DNA of 64,000 bases from Methanobacteriota archaeon (GCA_002720095.2 PBGP02000022.1:98681-162680); one strand, 5' to 3'. Positions 17,338 to 26,925 are shown, counted from the stretch's first letter. Translations and numbers: made by a program. The notes: a model not told the origin generated them from the sequence alone.

Positions 17338-18122
17338 TATTTCCCCTCAATATAATTTTTCTCTGTGATTTTAGCTTCACTTAATATTTCATTCCATTCT
17401 TTAACATATTCAATCGGATCTCTCCTACCAATGGAGTCAAAAGCAAGAATTCTTTCAATATCTGCACCCGATCTACCTGATGAACGACCTGAAGCATCTG
17501 GGTTATAAGAGGTAATAGTATTCGAAAAAACATAATCAAAATCTAAATCAAGTTTTCTACAAGAATCTAATGCTCTCCTTAAGATGTAGCTTTTATCATA
17601 TTCAACATAAGGTAAATATAAACTTACTCTATCTGAATTCCAATTTCCAATAGTGAATGAATGATTTAAGGAATTATAAAACTCTGCTCTACAGTCAGGA
17701 TATATTGCGTGATCACCTGAATGCACCCCTAAAGCAATAATAATGTCACATTTGAATTTAATAGAGTCAGATAATGCACAGCCATAAATAATTGAAGAAA
17801 ATATAGCATTCCTATTAGGGACTACAGTAGATTTCATTTGCTCTTCTTCATAATGACCCTCGGGAACATTTAATTCAGAACTGGTTAAGGAACTGTGTAA
17901 TAATTTTGTAATTGATTCAAGATTAACTATTTCATGCTCCACTTGAATCCCATTCGAGAATAAATATTGAATATTTTTTCTAGCTTTATCAATTTCAATT
18001 TCGTGTTTTTGACCATAATTAAAAGAAATCGCTTTTACATTATAACCTTGTGACAATAAATCTAATAATAGACCAGTAGAATCCATCCCACCTGAAAAAG
18101 CTATAACAGCTCTTTTCCCCAT
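17337..18122 (-). CDS. queC: 7-cyano-7-deazaguanine synthase (QueC)
   Basis: ATP-dependent enzyme that turns 7-carboxy-7-deazaguanine and ammonia into preQ0, the precursor of archaeosine in tRNA. The N-terminal PP-loop is AVIAFSGGMDSTGLL; VVPNRNAIFSSIIYG is the typical family motif. A normal 261 residues. The C-terminal cysteine zinc cluster of many QueC proteins is not seen (the C-terminal part has SCRKLDLDFDYV then few Cys), which is a point to check. Start overlaps the queE stop. Confidence 0.93.
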   Translation of the reverse strand: MGKRAVIAFSGGMDSTGLLLDLLSQGYNVKAISFNYGQKHEIEIDKARKNIQYLFSNGIQVEHEIVNLESITKLLHSSLTSSELNVPEGHYEEEQMKSTVVPNRNAIFSSIIYGCALSDSIKFKCDIIIALGVHSGDHAIYPDCRAEFYNSLNHSFTIGNWNSDRVSLYLPYVEYDKSYILRRALDSCRKLDLDFDYVFSNTITSYNPDASGRSSGRSGADIERILAFDSIGRRDPIEYVKEWNEILSEAKITEKNYIEGK

Positions 18123-18718
18123 TAGTCAACACCCAACCATTTATGAGTTTGTAATGACAATGTCCATTCTGGATTCTCTTTTACTACATCTACGGTTTCT
18201 CTAAATAACATTCCGTTTGAAGCTATATCATTCTTTTCATTGTAGCAAGGTTGTAAATATAAATGCTCAAAACCATCTTTTAAACCATCGTACATCGAAA
18301 GATCCTGTCCAACATAAACACACTTCAGTTCGTTTCCAGTTCTTTGTTTTATTGAAAGGTTAGGGTATAGTTGATCTTTAGGACTGACACATATCCAATC
18401 TAACAGACCATCTTCTAACTCAACAGTACCATTAGTTTCTATAGAAAATTTATACCCTTTTGGTCTTAAATTACTTATAATTGGTTCTAAATCTTGAAGT
18501 GCTGGTTCACCTCCAGTAAAAATAATATTTTTACAATCAAATTCTGAAATAATTTCTACAACCTCGTCAAGTGTTTTGTAATCAAATTTGTTAAAATCTG
18601 TATCACACCATTCACATCTCAAATTACATCTTCCGAATCTAACAAAAATACTTGACACACCTGAATGATAACCTTCACCCTGCACGCTGTGAAAAATTTC
18701 TACTATTGGATAATTCAT
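18122..18718 (-). CDS. queE: 7-carboxy-7-deazaguanine synthase (QueE), radical SAM
   Basis: Radical-SAM enzyme that contracts 6-carboxytetrahydropterin to 7-carboxy-7-deazaguanine. The cluster motif GRCNLRCEWCDTDF lies near residue 32 and the glycine-rich IIFTGGEPALQ follows. At 198 residues it is a short QueE, typical of many archaeal and bacterial forms. It starts 9 nt after folE and overlaps queC, so the operon order matches the pathway chemistry apart from queD. Confidence 0.93.
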   Translation of the reverse strand: MNYPIVEIFHSVQGEGYHSGVSSIFVRFGRCNLRCEWCDTDFNKFDYKTLDEVVEIISEFDCKNIIFTGGEPALQDLEPIISNLRPKGYKFSIETNGTVELEDGLLDWICVSPKDQLYPNLSIKQRTGNELKCVYVGQDLSMYDGLKDGFEHLYLQPCYNEKNDIASNGMLFRETVDVVKENPEWTLSLQTHKWLGVD

Positions 18719-18727
18719 ATTAATCAG

Positions 18728-19300
18728 TTAATTTCCTTGAATTAGTTGCATTAGCTCTGCCCTAGCTTGTGACTTATCAAAAAATACTCCCCTCATTGAA
18801 CTAGTAGTCATTATCGCATTTTGCTTTTTAACACCTCGACAACTCATGCAACCGTGGCTTCCTTCAATAATTACCGCACATCCTAGTGGTTTAAGATGTT
18901 CTTCGATATCGTCTGCAATTAACTTTGTAATTCTTTCTTGATTTTGTAATTTTCTGGTATGTAAATCTACTAGCCTAGCCAATTTACTTATTCCCACAAT
19001 GCGTTCTATAGGTATATAGGCCACATGTGCTTTACCAGTAAATGGCTGTAAATGATGCTCACAAGTAGAATTATATTCTATATTTTTAAGAAGTACAATT
19101 CCATCATATCCTTCAGCATTAAACGTGGATTCCAAGATGTCTTTTGAATCTAATGAATACCCAGAATATATTTCCTCCCAAGATTTCAATACCCTTTCTG
19201 GAGTATCTATCAAACCTTCCCTCAATACATCTTTTTCAGATTCAAGGTATCTTACAATTACTTCAATAGCCTTCTTCGCTCCATCTCTAGAAATATCCAT
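18728..19300 (-). CDS. folE: GTP cyclohydrolase I (FolE type)
   Basis: Opens and recyclises GTP to dihydroneopterin triphosphate, the first step towards preQ0. The 190 residues carry the zinc and catalytic motifs STCEHHLQPF and GSHGCMSCRG, plus DTPERVLKSWEEIYSGY near the N-terminus and LARLVDLHTRKLQNQERIT. This is the FolE1 type, whereas many archaea use MptA or GCYH-IB enzymes. ATG at 19300 directly follows the stop codon of the upstream RHH gene. Operon membership indicates the product goes to preQ0/archaeosine. Confidence 0.95.
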   Translation of the reverse strand: MDISRDGAKKAIEVIVRYLESEKDVLREGLIDTPERVLKSWEEIYSGYSLDSKDILESTFNAEGYDGIVLLKNIEYNSTCEHHLQPFTGKAHVAYIPIERIVGISKLARLVDLHTRKLQNQERITKLIADDIEEHLKPLGCAVIIEGSHGCMSCRGVKKQNAIMTTSSMRGVFFDKSQARAELMQLIQGN

Positions 19301-19474
19301 TCAATCACTACCCATTCTACCATGCCTAGCATCAATTTCATCTAACCGATCTAATAACTTCCTACAAGCAGTTCTAATTGCATCTGCAACACTAACAAAT
19401 TTATGATCATCTCCTACATGTTCTTTGAGATCAGAAAGTAATTCCGCAGGCATATCCAAACTTACTTTAGGCAT
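19301..19474 (-). CDS. Ribbon-helix-helix (CopG/Arc-like) small protein
   Basis: A 57-residue protein found by direct reading. An N-terminal strand KVSLDMP is followed by helix ELLSDLKEHV, a short turn, then FVSVADAIRTACRKLLDRLDEID. This is the strand-helix-helix layout of RHH DNA-binding proteins, here without an attached partner domain. Its stop codon directly adjoins the folE ATG, so it is the first gene of the preQ0 operon. It could autoregulate that operon; this is inferred from fold and position only. A TATA-like box about 24 nt upstream suggests a leaderless transcript beginning at its ATG. Confidence 0.75.
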   Translation of the reverse strand: MPKVSLDMPAELLSDLKEHVGDDHKFVSVADAIRTACRKLLDRLDEIDARHGRMGSD

Positions 19475-19493
19475 GATTTAGCCTAACAAACAA

Positions 19494-19502
19494 TATTTAT
19501 AA
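19494..19502 (-). promoter_or_regulatory. TATA-like promoter of the preQ0 operon
   Basis: On the minus strand this reads TTATAAATA. Its centre is about 24 nt from the ATG of the RHH gene (19474), the archaeal TATA-to-transcription-start spacing, so the mRNA is probably leaderless. The 120 bases beyond it towards the DMT transporter gene are very AT-rich and hold no other gene. Confidence 0.55.
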
Positions 19503-19625
19503 TATTACCTGAGTATTACTCTGCTATTATATGTGAATAAAATGGTTTTATTAGTCTTAAATTGTGAAATAATTAAATATTATTATTTTAAGAATTTTTA
19601 AATTTTTACATCATTTATAACTTTG

Positions 19626-20537
19626 TTATTCAGAACTTTGTGCTAATGAAACACCACCCACAATTAGTACAAAAGCAACTAATAACGAATAACCAAGTTG
19701 CTCCCCAATTAATAACCAACCAGCAAAAATACCGAAAGGTGGTACCAAATATACGTATAAAGCTGCACGATTAGCTCCAATTATTTTTACCCCTTCAGCA
19801 AACCAAACATATGACAATACTGTGGAAAATACAGCCAGGAATACTATTGATGATACTACCTCTATGCTGAATTTAGGCCATCCTGTGGTAATCAATTCTA
19901 TCCCAGCCCAAGGAGTTAAAATTAGTAACCCTATTACAGACGACCAAACTGTTAGCTGGAGTGGCGAGAGGGGTTCTTTTGAATCAATTGTTGTTGAAGT
20001 CATGGCCTTTTTCTTTAAAATTGTAGATGATGCCCATGACAAAGCTGCAAGGATTATTAATATATTTCCAAATATTCTTTCTGGAGTTGGAATACTAACA
20101 TTTGGAGAATAAATAAACAATACCGTAACACCACATAAAGCAAGAAAAAGACCAAAACCTAGTTTTTTAGTCATTTTTTCACCCAATAATGGAATTGCCA
20201 ATAACGCAGTAATAATTGGATTAAATGTTATCATCAAAGATGCGTCTCCTGCAGCAGTGAACATCATCCCAAACATAAAGAATAACTGATAAAAAAAAGT
20301 CGAACATAAACCTATGTAGAATAGTCTTTTCCACTCCCCAAAAGTTGGGAATCTGTAATTTTTAGAGTAATTAATCCAAATCAGAAAGATTGACACAGCT
20401 AGAATATAGCGCAGCCATGCCGCAGTAATTGGAGGGAAATTGGTCGCAATTACTCTACCAGCAGTCCAACCTAAACCCCAAACAAATGCTACAAAAAGCA
20501 GTCTAGCATGAACAATCATCAAACCCATAATCATCAC
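19626..20537 (-). CDS. EamA/DMT-superfamily transporter
   Basis: A 303-residue inner-membrane protein of the drug/metabolite transporter superfamily, with about ten membrane helices in two EamA repeats. The first half includes GLGWTAGRVIATNFPPITAAWLRYI and the second half ILAALSWASSTILKKKA and ANRAALYVYLVPPFGIFAGWLL in part. Substrate cannot be predicted; relatives export amino acids or other small metabolites. ATG codons at residues 1, 2, 4 and 7 are all possible starts. Confidence 0.85.
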   Translation of the reverse strand: MMIMGLMIVHARLLFVAFVWGLGWTAGRVIATNFPPITAAWLRYILAVSIFLIWINYSKNYRFPTFGEWKRLFYIGLCSTFFYQLFFMFGMMFTAAGDASLMITFNPIITALLAIPLLGEKMTKKLGFGLFLALCGVTVLFIYSPNVSIPTPERIFGNILIILAALSWASSTILKKKAMTSTTIDSKEPLSPLQLTVWSSVIGLLILTPWAGIELITTGWPKFSIEVVSSIVFLAVFSTVLSYVWFAEGVKIIGANRAALYVYLVPPFGIFAGWLLIGEQLGYSLLVAFVLIVGGVSLAQSSE

Positions 20538-20667
20538 TCAATTATTTGAAAATATGTTTTTCAAAAATTCAAGATTATAAATACAGATAATGTAGAAGAT
20601 AAAATTTGCTTCGTAAATTTTAATCACATTTGTCCCTAGGATAAGTTAGTTATAATCTTAATTAAGA

Positions 20668-21903
20668 CTAACTAATAGATTCAACCAAATCTTCTCTTAA
20701 AAATTGTCTCGAGGCATACCATGTTGCACATCCTGCATAAAATAAACTCGATACAATCCATACTAAAACATGCATAAAATAAATTTCATTTTGAAGAAGC
20801 TCCCTCATAGCCAATAGAACATTTACGGCAGGAACCGCAAACCAGAATAGCTCAACTCCCTCTAAATTAATAAATTGAGCGAAAATTGCAGGTAAAAAGA
20901 AAAAAATCATCATTGGTCCCAGAATTGATCCGGCTTCTTTCACACTACGAGACCTCATAGAAACAGCCATCTCTAATGCTACGACCATAATACCAAATAC
21001 GGAAACGGCAACCAAGAAAAGAAGAATAGATGTTAATGATAATTCAGGAGGTTCTAAGAAAGTGCCGCTCATTAAAAATGAAATAGCAAAAACTAATCCA
21101 GTTAATTGAAGAAAAATACTTACACCAACTATACAAGTCACTGCTAACCATTTACCTAATAATAATTCAAATCTTGTACAAGGAGAGCAAAGTAAAGATT
21201 CCAAGGTTCCCCTTTCTCTTTCACCTGCGGTCATGTCAATGGAAGGTTGAACTCCAGATGTGGCCGTCCAAATAGACACAAAAAGTGGTATTATGAAACT
21301 AAAAACAAATCCTGCTTGTTCACCAGCGGTTGCAATATCTCCTTGAGAAATTTCCCAAGGTTTGACTGGATTTAATATTGCTTCTTCATTGAGACCTTCG
21401 TTAGAAATTCGTTCTGAAGTTAGATTTTCCTCCCAGTCAGAAAGAATTTTTGAAATTCTAAGGTACGCTTCACCTGAACTTTCTTTAGTTGAATCGTATA
21501 CTATGTAATATTCCCATATCGTAGTATTTGAATCATAAGTAAGCCTTAATACTGAACTATAATTTAAATTTTTAATTCCCTCCATCAACATTGAAGTATC
21601 ATTAATATTGATATTTTCATCCAACTCAAAAATTGAGTAATTTAGTAAATTCTCTGAAAAACCATCTAATAAAAATTGAATCTCAGAAGAATCTTGATTT
21701 GTTTCCACTCTAATATCTAAGTGTAAAGATTGACGTTCATCAAGTTCTGATTGTAACACAATTGGTAAAACAAAAAATATAGTCGGAAACATTAGTAAAG
21801 GAACCAATACGACTGCAAGTAAAGTCCTCCAATCCCTAATATAGTCAACGAGCTCTTTATTAGAAATTGTTAAAATATTCTTAAATTTGGAAGACAGATT
21901 CAT
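20668..21903 (-). CDS. ABC-2 type transporter permease, NatB-like
   Basis: A 411-residue permease that would pair with the ATPase encoded directly upstream. One helix near residues 28-50 precedes a roughly 150-residue extracytoplasmic domain. About five C-terminal helices follow, with the cytoplasmic motif DMTAGERERGTLESLLCSP that is typical of ABC-2/NatB exporters. Family members export sodium, drugs or act in surface processes; the substrate here is unknown. ATG at 21903 overlaps the ATPase stop by one base and sits 7 nt after GGAGG. Confidence 0.88.
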   Translation of the reverse strand: MNLSSKFKNILTISNKELVDYIRDWRTLLAVVLVPLLMFPTIFFVLPIVLQSELDERQSLHLDIRVETNQDSSEIQFLLDGFSENLLNYSIFELDENININDTSMLMEGIKNLNYSSVLRLTYDSNTTIWEYYIVYDSTKESSGEAYLRISKILSDWEENLTSERISNEGLNEEAILNPVKPWEISQGDIATAGEQAGFVFSFIIPLFVSIWTATSGVQPSIDMTAGERERGTLESLLCSPCTRFELLLGKWLAVTCIVGVSIFLQLTGLVFAISFLMSGTFLEPPELSLTSILLFLVAVSVFGIMVVALEMAVSMRSRSVKEAGSILGPMMIFFFLPAIFAQFINLEGVELFWFAVPAVNVLLAMRELLQNEIYFMHVLVWIVSSLFYAGCATWYASRQFLREDLVESIS

Positions 21904-22733
21904 TATTCATCCTCCTGAAATGCATATTCTATATTCCTAGTAAAAATCTGCCTCCATGTTTTTGCAAACCACCCCTCCTGCTCAACTTTATCCTTAATCC
22001 TAGCATCATCATTTGTTAATTTAACATAAGCGTCCTCAAGAGATTTTGTGTCTGTTTCAGACAATAGATCTTCATTAGTACCATCAAATCTTAATTGCCC
22101 ATTATGCATTATAATTATCCTATCACATACTTTCTCAGCTTCTGATAAATTGTGTGTTGAATAAATTACGGTTCCCCCTTCTTCCTTTAGTTGAAGTACT
22201 AATTTTCTAACTAGTCTAGCACTAGTTACATCGAGACCTGCAGTAGGTTCGTCTAACAATAAAATCTCAGGCCCATGAGCTAAGGCTCTAAGTAATGCAG
22301 TTTTTTGTCGCATACCCCTACTAAATCCTCTAGTGTGTCTCATTAAATCCTCATTTATGGATAGAGCTTTGGAAAAACGTAATGTGCGATTCCATGAAAT
22401 TGTATCGTCTATTCCGTGTAATCTAGAATGATACCTAATATTTTCCCATGCTGTTAATCTGTGATATAAACCCGTAGATTCAGGTAATACCCCAATAGAC
22501 TTTCTAAATTTTTCAATATCGTCTTCAATTCCATCCTTAATAAAAACAACATTTCCACTGTTCGGACGATATAATCCACAAAGTAATCTAAGAAATGTTG
22601 TTTTTCCAGCGCCGTTACTTCCAACAAGACCAATTACCGCTCCTTTCTGAATATCGATACTTAAGTTTTCTAATGCATTAATCTTACCAAATGACTTGGT
22701 AACATTTTTTACGCTTAAAAGTAAACCTGACAC
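21903..22733 (-). CDS. ABC transporter ATP-binding protein, NatA-like
   Basis: Cytoplasmic ATPase of an ABC-2 exporter. The 276 residues contain Walker A (GLVGSNGAGKTTFL), a degenerate signature (GFSRGMRQKTALLRAL), Walker B (EILLLDEPTAGLD) and the switch His (YSTHNLSEAEKV), followed by a roughly 50-residue C-terminal extension. The start is GTG at 22733. Cotranscribed with the permease through a one-base stop/start overlap. Confidence 0.93.
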   Translation of the reverse strand: MSGLLLSVKNVTKSFGKINALENLSIDIQKGAVIGLVGSNGAGKTTFLRLLCGLYRPNSGNVVFIKDGIEDDIEKFRKSIGVLPESTGLYHRLTAWENIRYHSRLHGIDDTISWNRTLRFSKALSINEDLMRHTRGFSRGMRQKTALLRALAHGPEILLLDEPTAGLDVTSARLVRKLVLQLKEEGGTVIYSTHNLSEAEKVCDRIIIMHNGQLRFDGTNEDLLSETDTKSLEDAYVKLTNDDARIKDKVEQEGWFAKTWRQIFTRNIEYAFQEDE

Positions 22734-22781
22734 GTGCAGTCCAAAAGGTTGACTAATATCATGCTTTCATATAAATTATGA

Positions 22782-23765
22782 TTAAAATACACTGATAATA
22801 ATAAATGTCGTAACGATTACGGTTAAAGTTGTAATTGTTCCTACGTAAATTGCTGATGGTGCTGAATTTTTGAAACTACTCCAATTCGTGAAGAACCCTA
22901 CTGAAACCATAACTGGAATTAGGAGTATTTTTCCAAATGAAAATAATAATTCGGAAATTTCTGATGGAAATAAAAAAGTACATGCAACAGAAGAAATAAC
23001 AAACCCATATATGAAAATGGGGATGTTATAATTTGGCCGCCCACTAGATTTCTTTTCAATACCAGCATTGCCGATTATTGCACAGAGAGGCACCACTAAT
23101 ACTAGCAGCGTAACCCGAGATAATTTCAATAATGTTGCAATGATTAATGCCTCTGAACCTATCGATTCTCCAGCTGCAATAGTTTGAGGAACCGCATGTA
23201 CCACAGTACCTATCCAGATACCTGCTTCCTGCTGTGTCATTCCAATTACATCAGATAAAATTGGAATTAAAATAAAACTTAAAAATCCGAGAATATTTAT
23301 TGTAGCTATAATTACTGCAACTTGATCTTCCTTCAATTTCAGTGATGGTGATACGGCCATAACAGCACTATTTCCACAAATCGCACAACCTGCCCCTAAT
23401 GCTAGCGAAGATTTGGAATCCATTTTAAATAATCTTCCGATAAAAATAGATAGTACAAAACTAATTGTTGTAGATGCAAAAATCAATAAAATTCCAAGTA
23501 ATCCTACATTTGGATTAAATAATACCTCTAAATTAAGACCAAATCCAATTAATATAATTGAAACTGGTAATACGCGTTCAATAGTGTATTTACCTCCTGA
23601 TTTTAAACCGATAAAGAATGGCCCAGATATTACCCCCAGTAAAAAGGCAATTGTTCCAGCACCTGGACTAAAAAAATTATTACTTCTCAAATAGCTGTTT
23701 ATCAAGTAAGAAATCATTCCCAAAATAAATGAAAATAATATACCCTTTTTAATGTTTGAATCCAT
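22782..23765 (-). CDS. YeiH/YadS-family putative sulfate exporter
   Basis: A 327-residue polytopic membrane protein with about ten helices, of the UPF0324/YeiH family. The diagnostic GAGCAICGNSAVMA segment with its two Cys lies near residue 125, and VVHAVPQTIAAGESIG follows near 190. Some members are implicated in sulfate, sulfite or taurine-derived export; the true substrate here is not known. It lies upstream of the ABC pair on the same strand, with a 48-nt gap, so cotranscription is uncertain. Confidence 0.85.
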   Translation of the reverse strand: MDSNIKKGILFSFILGMISYLINSYLRSNNFFSPGAGTIAFLLGVISGPFFIGLKSGGKYTIERVLPVSIILIGFGLNLEVLFNPNVGLLGILLIFASTTISFVLSIFIGRLFKMDSKSSLALGAGCAICGNSAVMAVSPSLKLKEDQVAVIIATINILGFLSFILIPILSDVIGMTQQEAGIWIGTVVHAVPQTIAAGESIGSEALIIATLLKLSRVTLLVLVVPLCAIIGNAGIEKKSSGRPNYNIPIFIYGFVISSVACTFLFPSEISELLFSFGKILLIPVMVSVGFFTNWSSFKNSAPSAIYVGTITTLTVIVTTFIIISVF

Positions 23766-23800
23766 GACTGGAATATAATAACAAGTTAATTTTTAATAAT

Positions 23801-24778
23801 TTAACTTGCTTCAATTAAGTACTTAACTACCATTGGAAATTCAGTGGTTGAGTTAGTGGATGTAATTGCAATACAATAGTTATCTCTAGAAACTCTTTTT
23901 GGATCGAAAAATGAGCTCTTATTCAAATCTGTCTTAGATAGCATTTCTGACTCAGTAAAAGAAAGTTTGTCTTCAAATTTCTCGCAATTGAAAGAGTCTA
24001 AGAATAAGACAGAATAAGATGAGTTTTCCCCAGATTCGATAACTTTAGTCTGCCATGAAATTGTATGAACACTATCAAGTTTTACTAAATGACTTTCATC
24101 GCCTACTAATGTTACTGTTTCAGAATCTTCAAACCTATTATCTATTACTACAGCCCCTATCACTGTTAAGATATACATAAGCAATGTCAAAAATACAAGT
24201 ATCTTTGAGGATTTAAATATCTCATCTGTACCCTCACTGGCATTCTCTACTGCGACACCTTGAGAAAACAACTTGAACCCTCTTATCTGTAATTTTATAA
24301 ATGTTAAAAACAAAAATAATCCTGATAAAGCAAGTAAAATCACATCTTGTAGACTGATACTTCCAGCAAATTCCCAAGTTGGTCTAACTGCAGAGGAACT
24401 CTCAGGATAGGTTCCTATTAATTTTTCAAAAAATACATAATAATAGAATTTATCACCGAAATTACTCTCACCTAATAAACCCCCTGGGAAGATTCCTAAG
24501 ATCGCATTGAAATATACAATAATTGATAGCAATGCTGAAAATAACAGACTTACGGAAATCGCTTTTCCGAATAAATTTAAACTCCATATTGGTTTTTTAA
24601 TTTTCACTTTCTCTGGTGCTGAAGAAATTTCTTCAAGGCTCTGACTTAGTTTTTCCTTTAACTCAGAAGAAAAATCTTCAATACTTTGTGCTAACTTATC
24701 TTTTAATTCCTTACTTTTGTCATCATCTATTACAACTTCAGATTTTTCTTCTTCTTCTTCAACAATGGCGTTAAACAT
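23801..24778 (-). CDS. Uncharacterised membrane protein with acidic/coiled N-terminus
   Basis: A 325-residue protein not recognised. The first 60 residues are highly charged with heptad-like repeats (KDKLAQSIEDF, KEKLSQSLEEI), suggesting a coiled coil. Three membrane helices follow, near residues 73-95, 145-163 and 197-215. The last roughly 110 residues are polar and beta-rich, probably extracytoplasmic, with two Cys-containing segments (FNCEKF and DNYCIAI) that could form a disulfide. No neighbouring gene explains it. Confidence 0.7.
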   Translation of the reverse strand: MFNAIVEEEEEKSEVVIDDDKSKELKDKLAQSIEDFSSELKEKLSQSLEEISSAPEKVKIKKPIWSLNLFGKAISVSLLFSALLSIIVYFNAILGIFPGGLLGESNFGDKFYYYVFFEKLIGTYPESSSAVRPTWEFAGSISLQDVILLALSGLFLFLTFIKLQIRGFKLFSQGVAVENASEGTDEIFKSSKILVFLTLLMYILTVIGAVVIDNRFEDSETVTLVGDESHLVKLDSVHTISWQTKVIESGENSSYSVLFLDSFNCEKFEDKLSFTESEMLSKTDLNKSSFFDPKRVSRDNYCIAITSTNSTTEFPMVVKYLIEAS

Positions 24779-24879
24779 ACATCATCCACCTTTATTGGCC
24801 CTAATAATTAACATTTATAATAACGCTTATAATTTTCAAACTAAAAAATCTATTTCAAATGATTTTCTAAATCACAATC

Positions 24880-25299
24880 TCAATATTCTGTTAATTCAAC
24901 CAATACTCCACCAGTACTTCTAGGATGGACAAAAGCTATTTTGGAACCATGTGAACCAATTTTAGGTACTTCATCGATTAACTCTACTCCTGATTCAATT
25001 AAATCAGCTAAAAGTTCTTCTAAATTATTCACTTTCAAACATAATTGTTGTATTCCAGGACCATATTTAGACAAAAATTTTCCTATGGGAGTTTCTTCAC
25101 CAGTGGGCTCTAAAAGCTCTATTTTTGCGCTACTCTTTTTATTTGTAGATGAAAAATATCTAACCTTAACACCTTGTTCTTCGACAATTTCGTCTTCATA
25201 ATCCTTAATAAATCCAATTTTCTCCCAAAAAAAACTTGATTGATCAATATCTTTTGTCGCAATCCCAATATGGTCTATTTCTACGTTCTTTTCATTCAT
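24880..25299 (-). CDS. mce: Methylmalonyl-CoA epimerase
   Basis: Interconverts (R)- and (S)-methylmalonyl-CoA in propionyl-CoA conversion. The 139 residues form two VOC/glyoxalase repeats: EIDHIGIATKDIDQSSFFW at the start, IELLEPTGEETPIGKFL mid-protein and GSKIAFVHPRSTGGVLVELTEY at the end, which carry the metal-binding His and Glu residues. It follows the mutase gene by 9 nt with GGTGA before its ATG, so the two are cotranscribed. Confidence 0.95.
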   Translation of the reverse strand: MNEKNVEIDHIGIATKDIDQSSFFWEKIGFIKDYEDEIVEEQGVKVRYFSSTNKKSSAKIELLEPTGEETPIGKFLSKYGPGIQQLCLKVNNLEELLADLIESGVELIDEVPKIGSHGSKIAFVHPRSTGGVLVELTEY

Positions 25300-25308
25300 A
25301 TTCTCACC

Positions 25309-26925
25309 TTAAAAACCACTTGGTGGCCGATATGTGCCAAATTCTTCTTTCATAGAATTAATTATTTCACCCAACGTACATCTAGCTCTAACAGCCTCTA
25401 AAACAATTGGAAAAATATTTTCATCGGTAGAAGAAATTTTATTAATTTCCCTTAAAATTGATTGACATATTTTTTCATTTCTATTGGATTTTAAATCCTT
25501 AATTTTTTTAATTTGATGTTCTCTAATTTTTGAGTTAATAGATTGAATAGAATATTCGTCATTTTCTTCTTCATTTTTCCCATAATTAACACCGATAATT
25601 TTTCTTATTCCAGATTCAACTTCTTTCTGAAATCGAAAAGCTGCTTGATGAATCTCTCTCTGTTGGTATCCTGCCTCAATCGCTTTCATACTACCTCCAA
25701 GTTTATCAATCTTCAAAATTTCTTCCCTTGCTAAATCATATATCTTAGATGTCAGACCTTCAACCAGATATGAGCCTCCTAGCGGGTCAGCAACGTTAGC
25801 AACTCCTGATTCCTCTGCAATGATTTGCTGAGTTCTGAGTGCGATTGTTGCACTCTTCTCAGTTGGCAATCCAATAGCTTCGTCGAATGAATTTGTATGT
25901 AATGACTGTGTGCCTCCACAAACAGAAGCAAGCGCCTGAATAGTCACTCTTGAAATATTATTTTGAGGTTGTTGTGCTGTTAATGAAACCCCTGCGACTT
26001 GTGTATGAAATCTTAGTAGGCAACTTTTTTTATTCTTTGGACTATATCTCTCATTAACTAAATCATACCACAATTTTCTGGAGGCTCTAAACTTAGAAAC
26101 CTCTTCAAAGAAATCATTATGACAATTGAAAAAAAATGAAATCTGTGGTGCAAATTCATCAATGTCCAAACCTTTACTAATTGCTGCATCTATATATGCT
26201 AAAGCATTGGATAATGTATAAGCGACCTCTTGAACTGCTGTAGAACCTGCTTCTCTTATATGGTATCCACTAACACTAATAGTATTCCAATTAGGTAAAT
26301 TCATTGTACAATATTCAAAAATGTCCGTTATCAAGCGAATACTAGGTGATGGTGGAAAAATATGAGTACCCCTAGCAATATATTCTTTTAAAATATCATT
26401 TTGAATAGTACCTCTTAATCCCCTAGTTTCGATATTTTTCTCTTCTGCACAAACTATATACATAGCCAACAAAACAATAGCAGGTGAGTTAATTGTCATT
26501 GAGGTTGAAACCAAATCTAAAGGTATTTCGTCAAATAGTTTTTTCATATCTTCAACAGAATCTATCGCTACTCCAACTTTTCCAACCTCACCCTCGGACA
26601 TTGGATCATCTGAGTCTAAACCCAATTGTGTTGGTAAATCAAAAGCAACTGACAGACCATTTTGTCCTAGCTCCATAAGCATTCTAAAACGTTTATTTGT
26701 TTCTTCGGCCGAGGAAAAACCTGCATATTGCCTCATTGTCCAAGTCCTAGTTCTGTACATTTTTTCATGTATTCCCCTAGTATACGGAGTTTCACCAGCT
26801 GTCAAATTCTCATCCGCTGTAGACCCCATATCTTCAGACCATTTTTTAGTAGCTATGATAGGTACTTCTATTCCTCCGAGTGTCTTGCGGACTTCAGAAT
26901 TACCTGAGTCATTTAATCCCGTCAT
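25309..26925 (-). CDS. mcmA1: Methylmalonyl-CoA mutase, catalytic (alpha) subunit
   Basis: Catalytic TIM-barrel subunit of the B12-dependent rearrangement of methylmalonyl-CoA to succinyl-CoA. The 538 residues include PYTRGIHEKMYRTRTWTMRQYAGF near residue 45, FDLPTQLGLDSD and SVSGYHIREAGS, typical of the family, and end at TYRPPSGF. The DxHxxG cobalamin-binding domain is absent, so a separate small subunit must be encoded elsewhere, as in other archaea. The epimerase gene follows. Together they serve propionyl-CoA, odd-chain or branched amino-acid carbon. Confidence 0.95.
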   Translation of the reverse strand: MTGLNDSGNSEVRKTLGGIEVPIIATKKWSEDMGSTADENLTAGETPYTRGIHEKMYRTRTWTMRQYAGFSSAEETNKRFRMLMELGQNGLSVAFDLPTQLGLDSDDPMSEGEVGKVGVAIDSVEDMKKLFDEIPLDLVSTSMTINSPAIVLLAMYIVCAEEKNIETRGLRGTIQNDILKEYIARGTHIFPPSPSIRLITDIFEYCTMNLPNWNTISVSGYHIREAGSTAVQEVAYTLSNALAYIDAAISKGLDIDEFAPQISFFFNCHNDFFEEVSKFRASRKLWYDLVNERYSPKNKKSCLLRFHTQVAGVSLTAQQPQNNISRVTIQALASVCGGTQSLHTNSFDEAIGLPTEKSATIALRTQQIIAEESGVANVADPLGGSYLVEGLTSKIYDLAREEILKIDKLGGSMKAIEAGYQQREIHQAAFRFQKEVESGIRKIIGVNYGKNEEENDEYSIQSINSKIREHQIKKIKDLKSNRNEKICQSILREINKISSTDENIFPIVLEAVRARCTLGEIINSMKEEFGTYRPPSGF

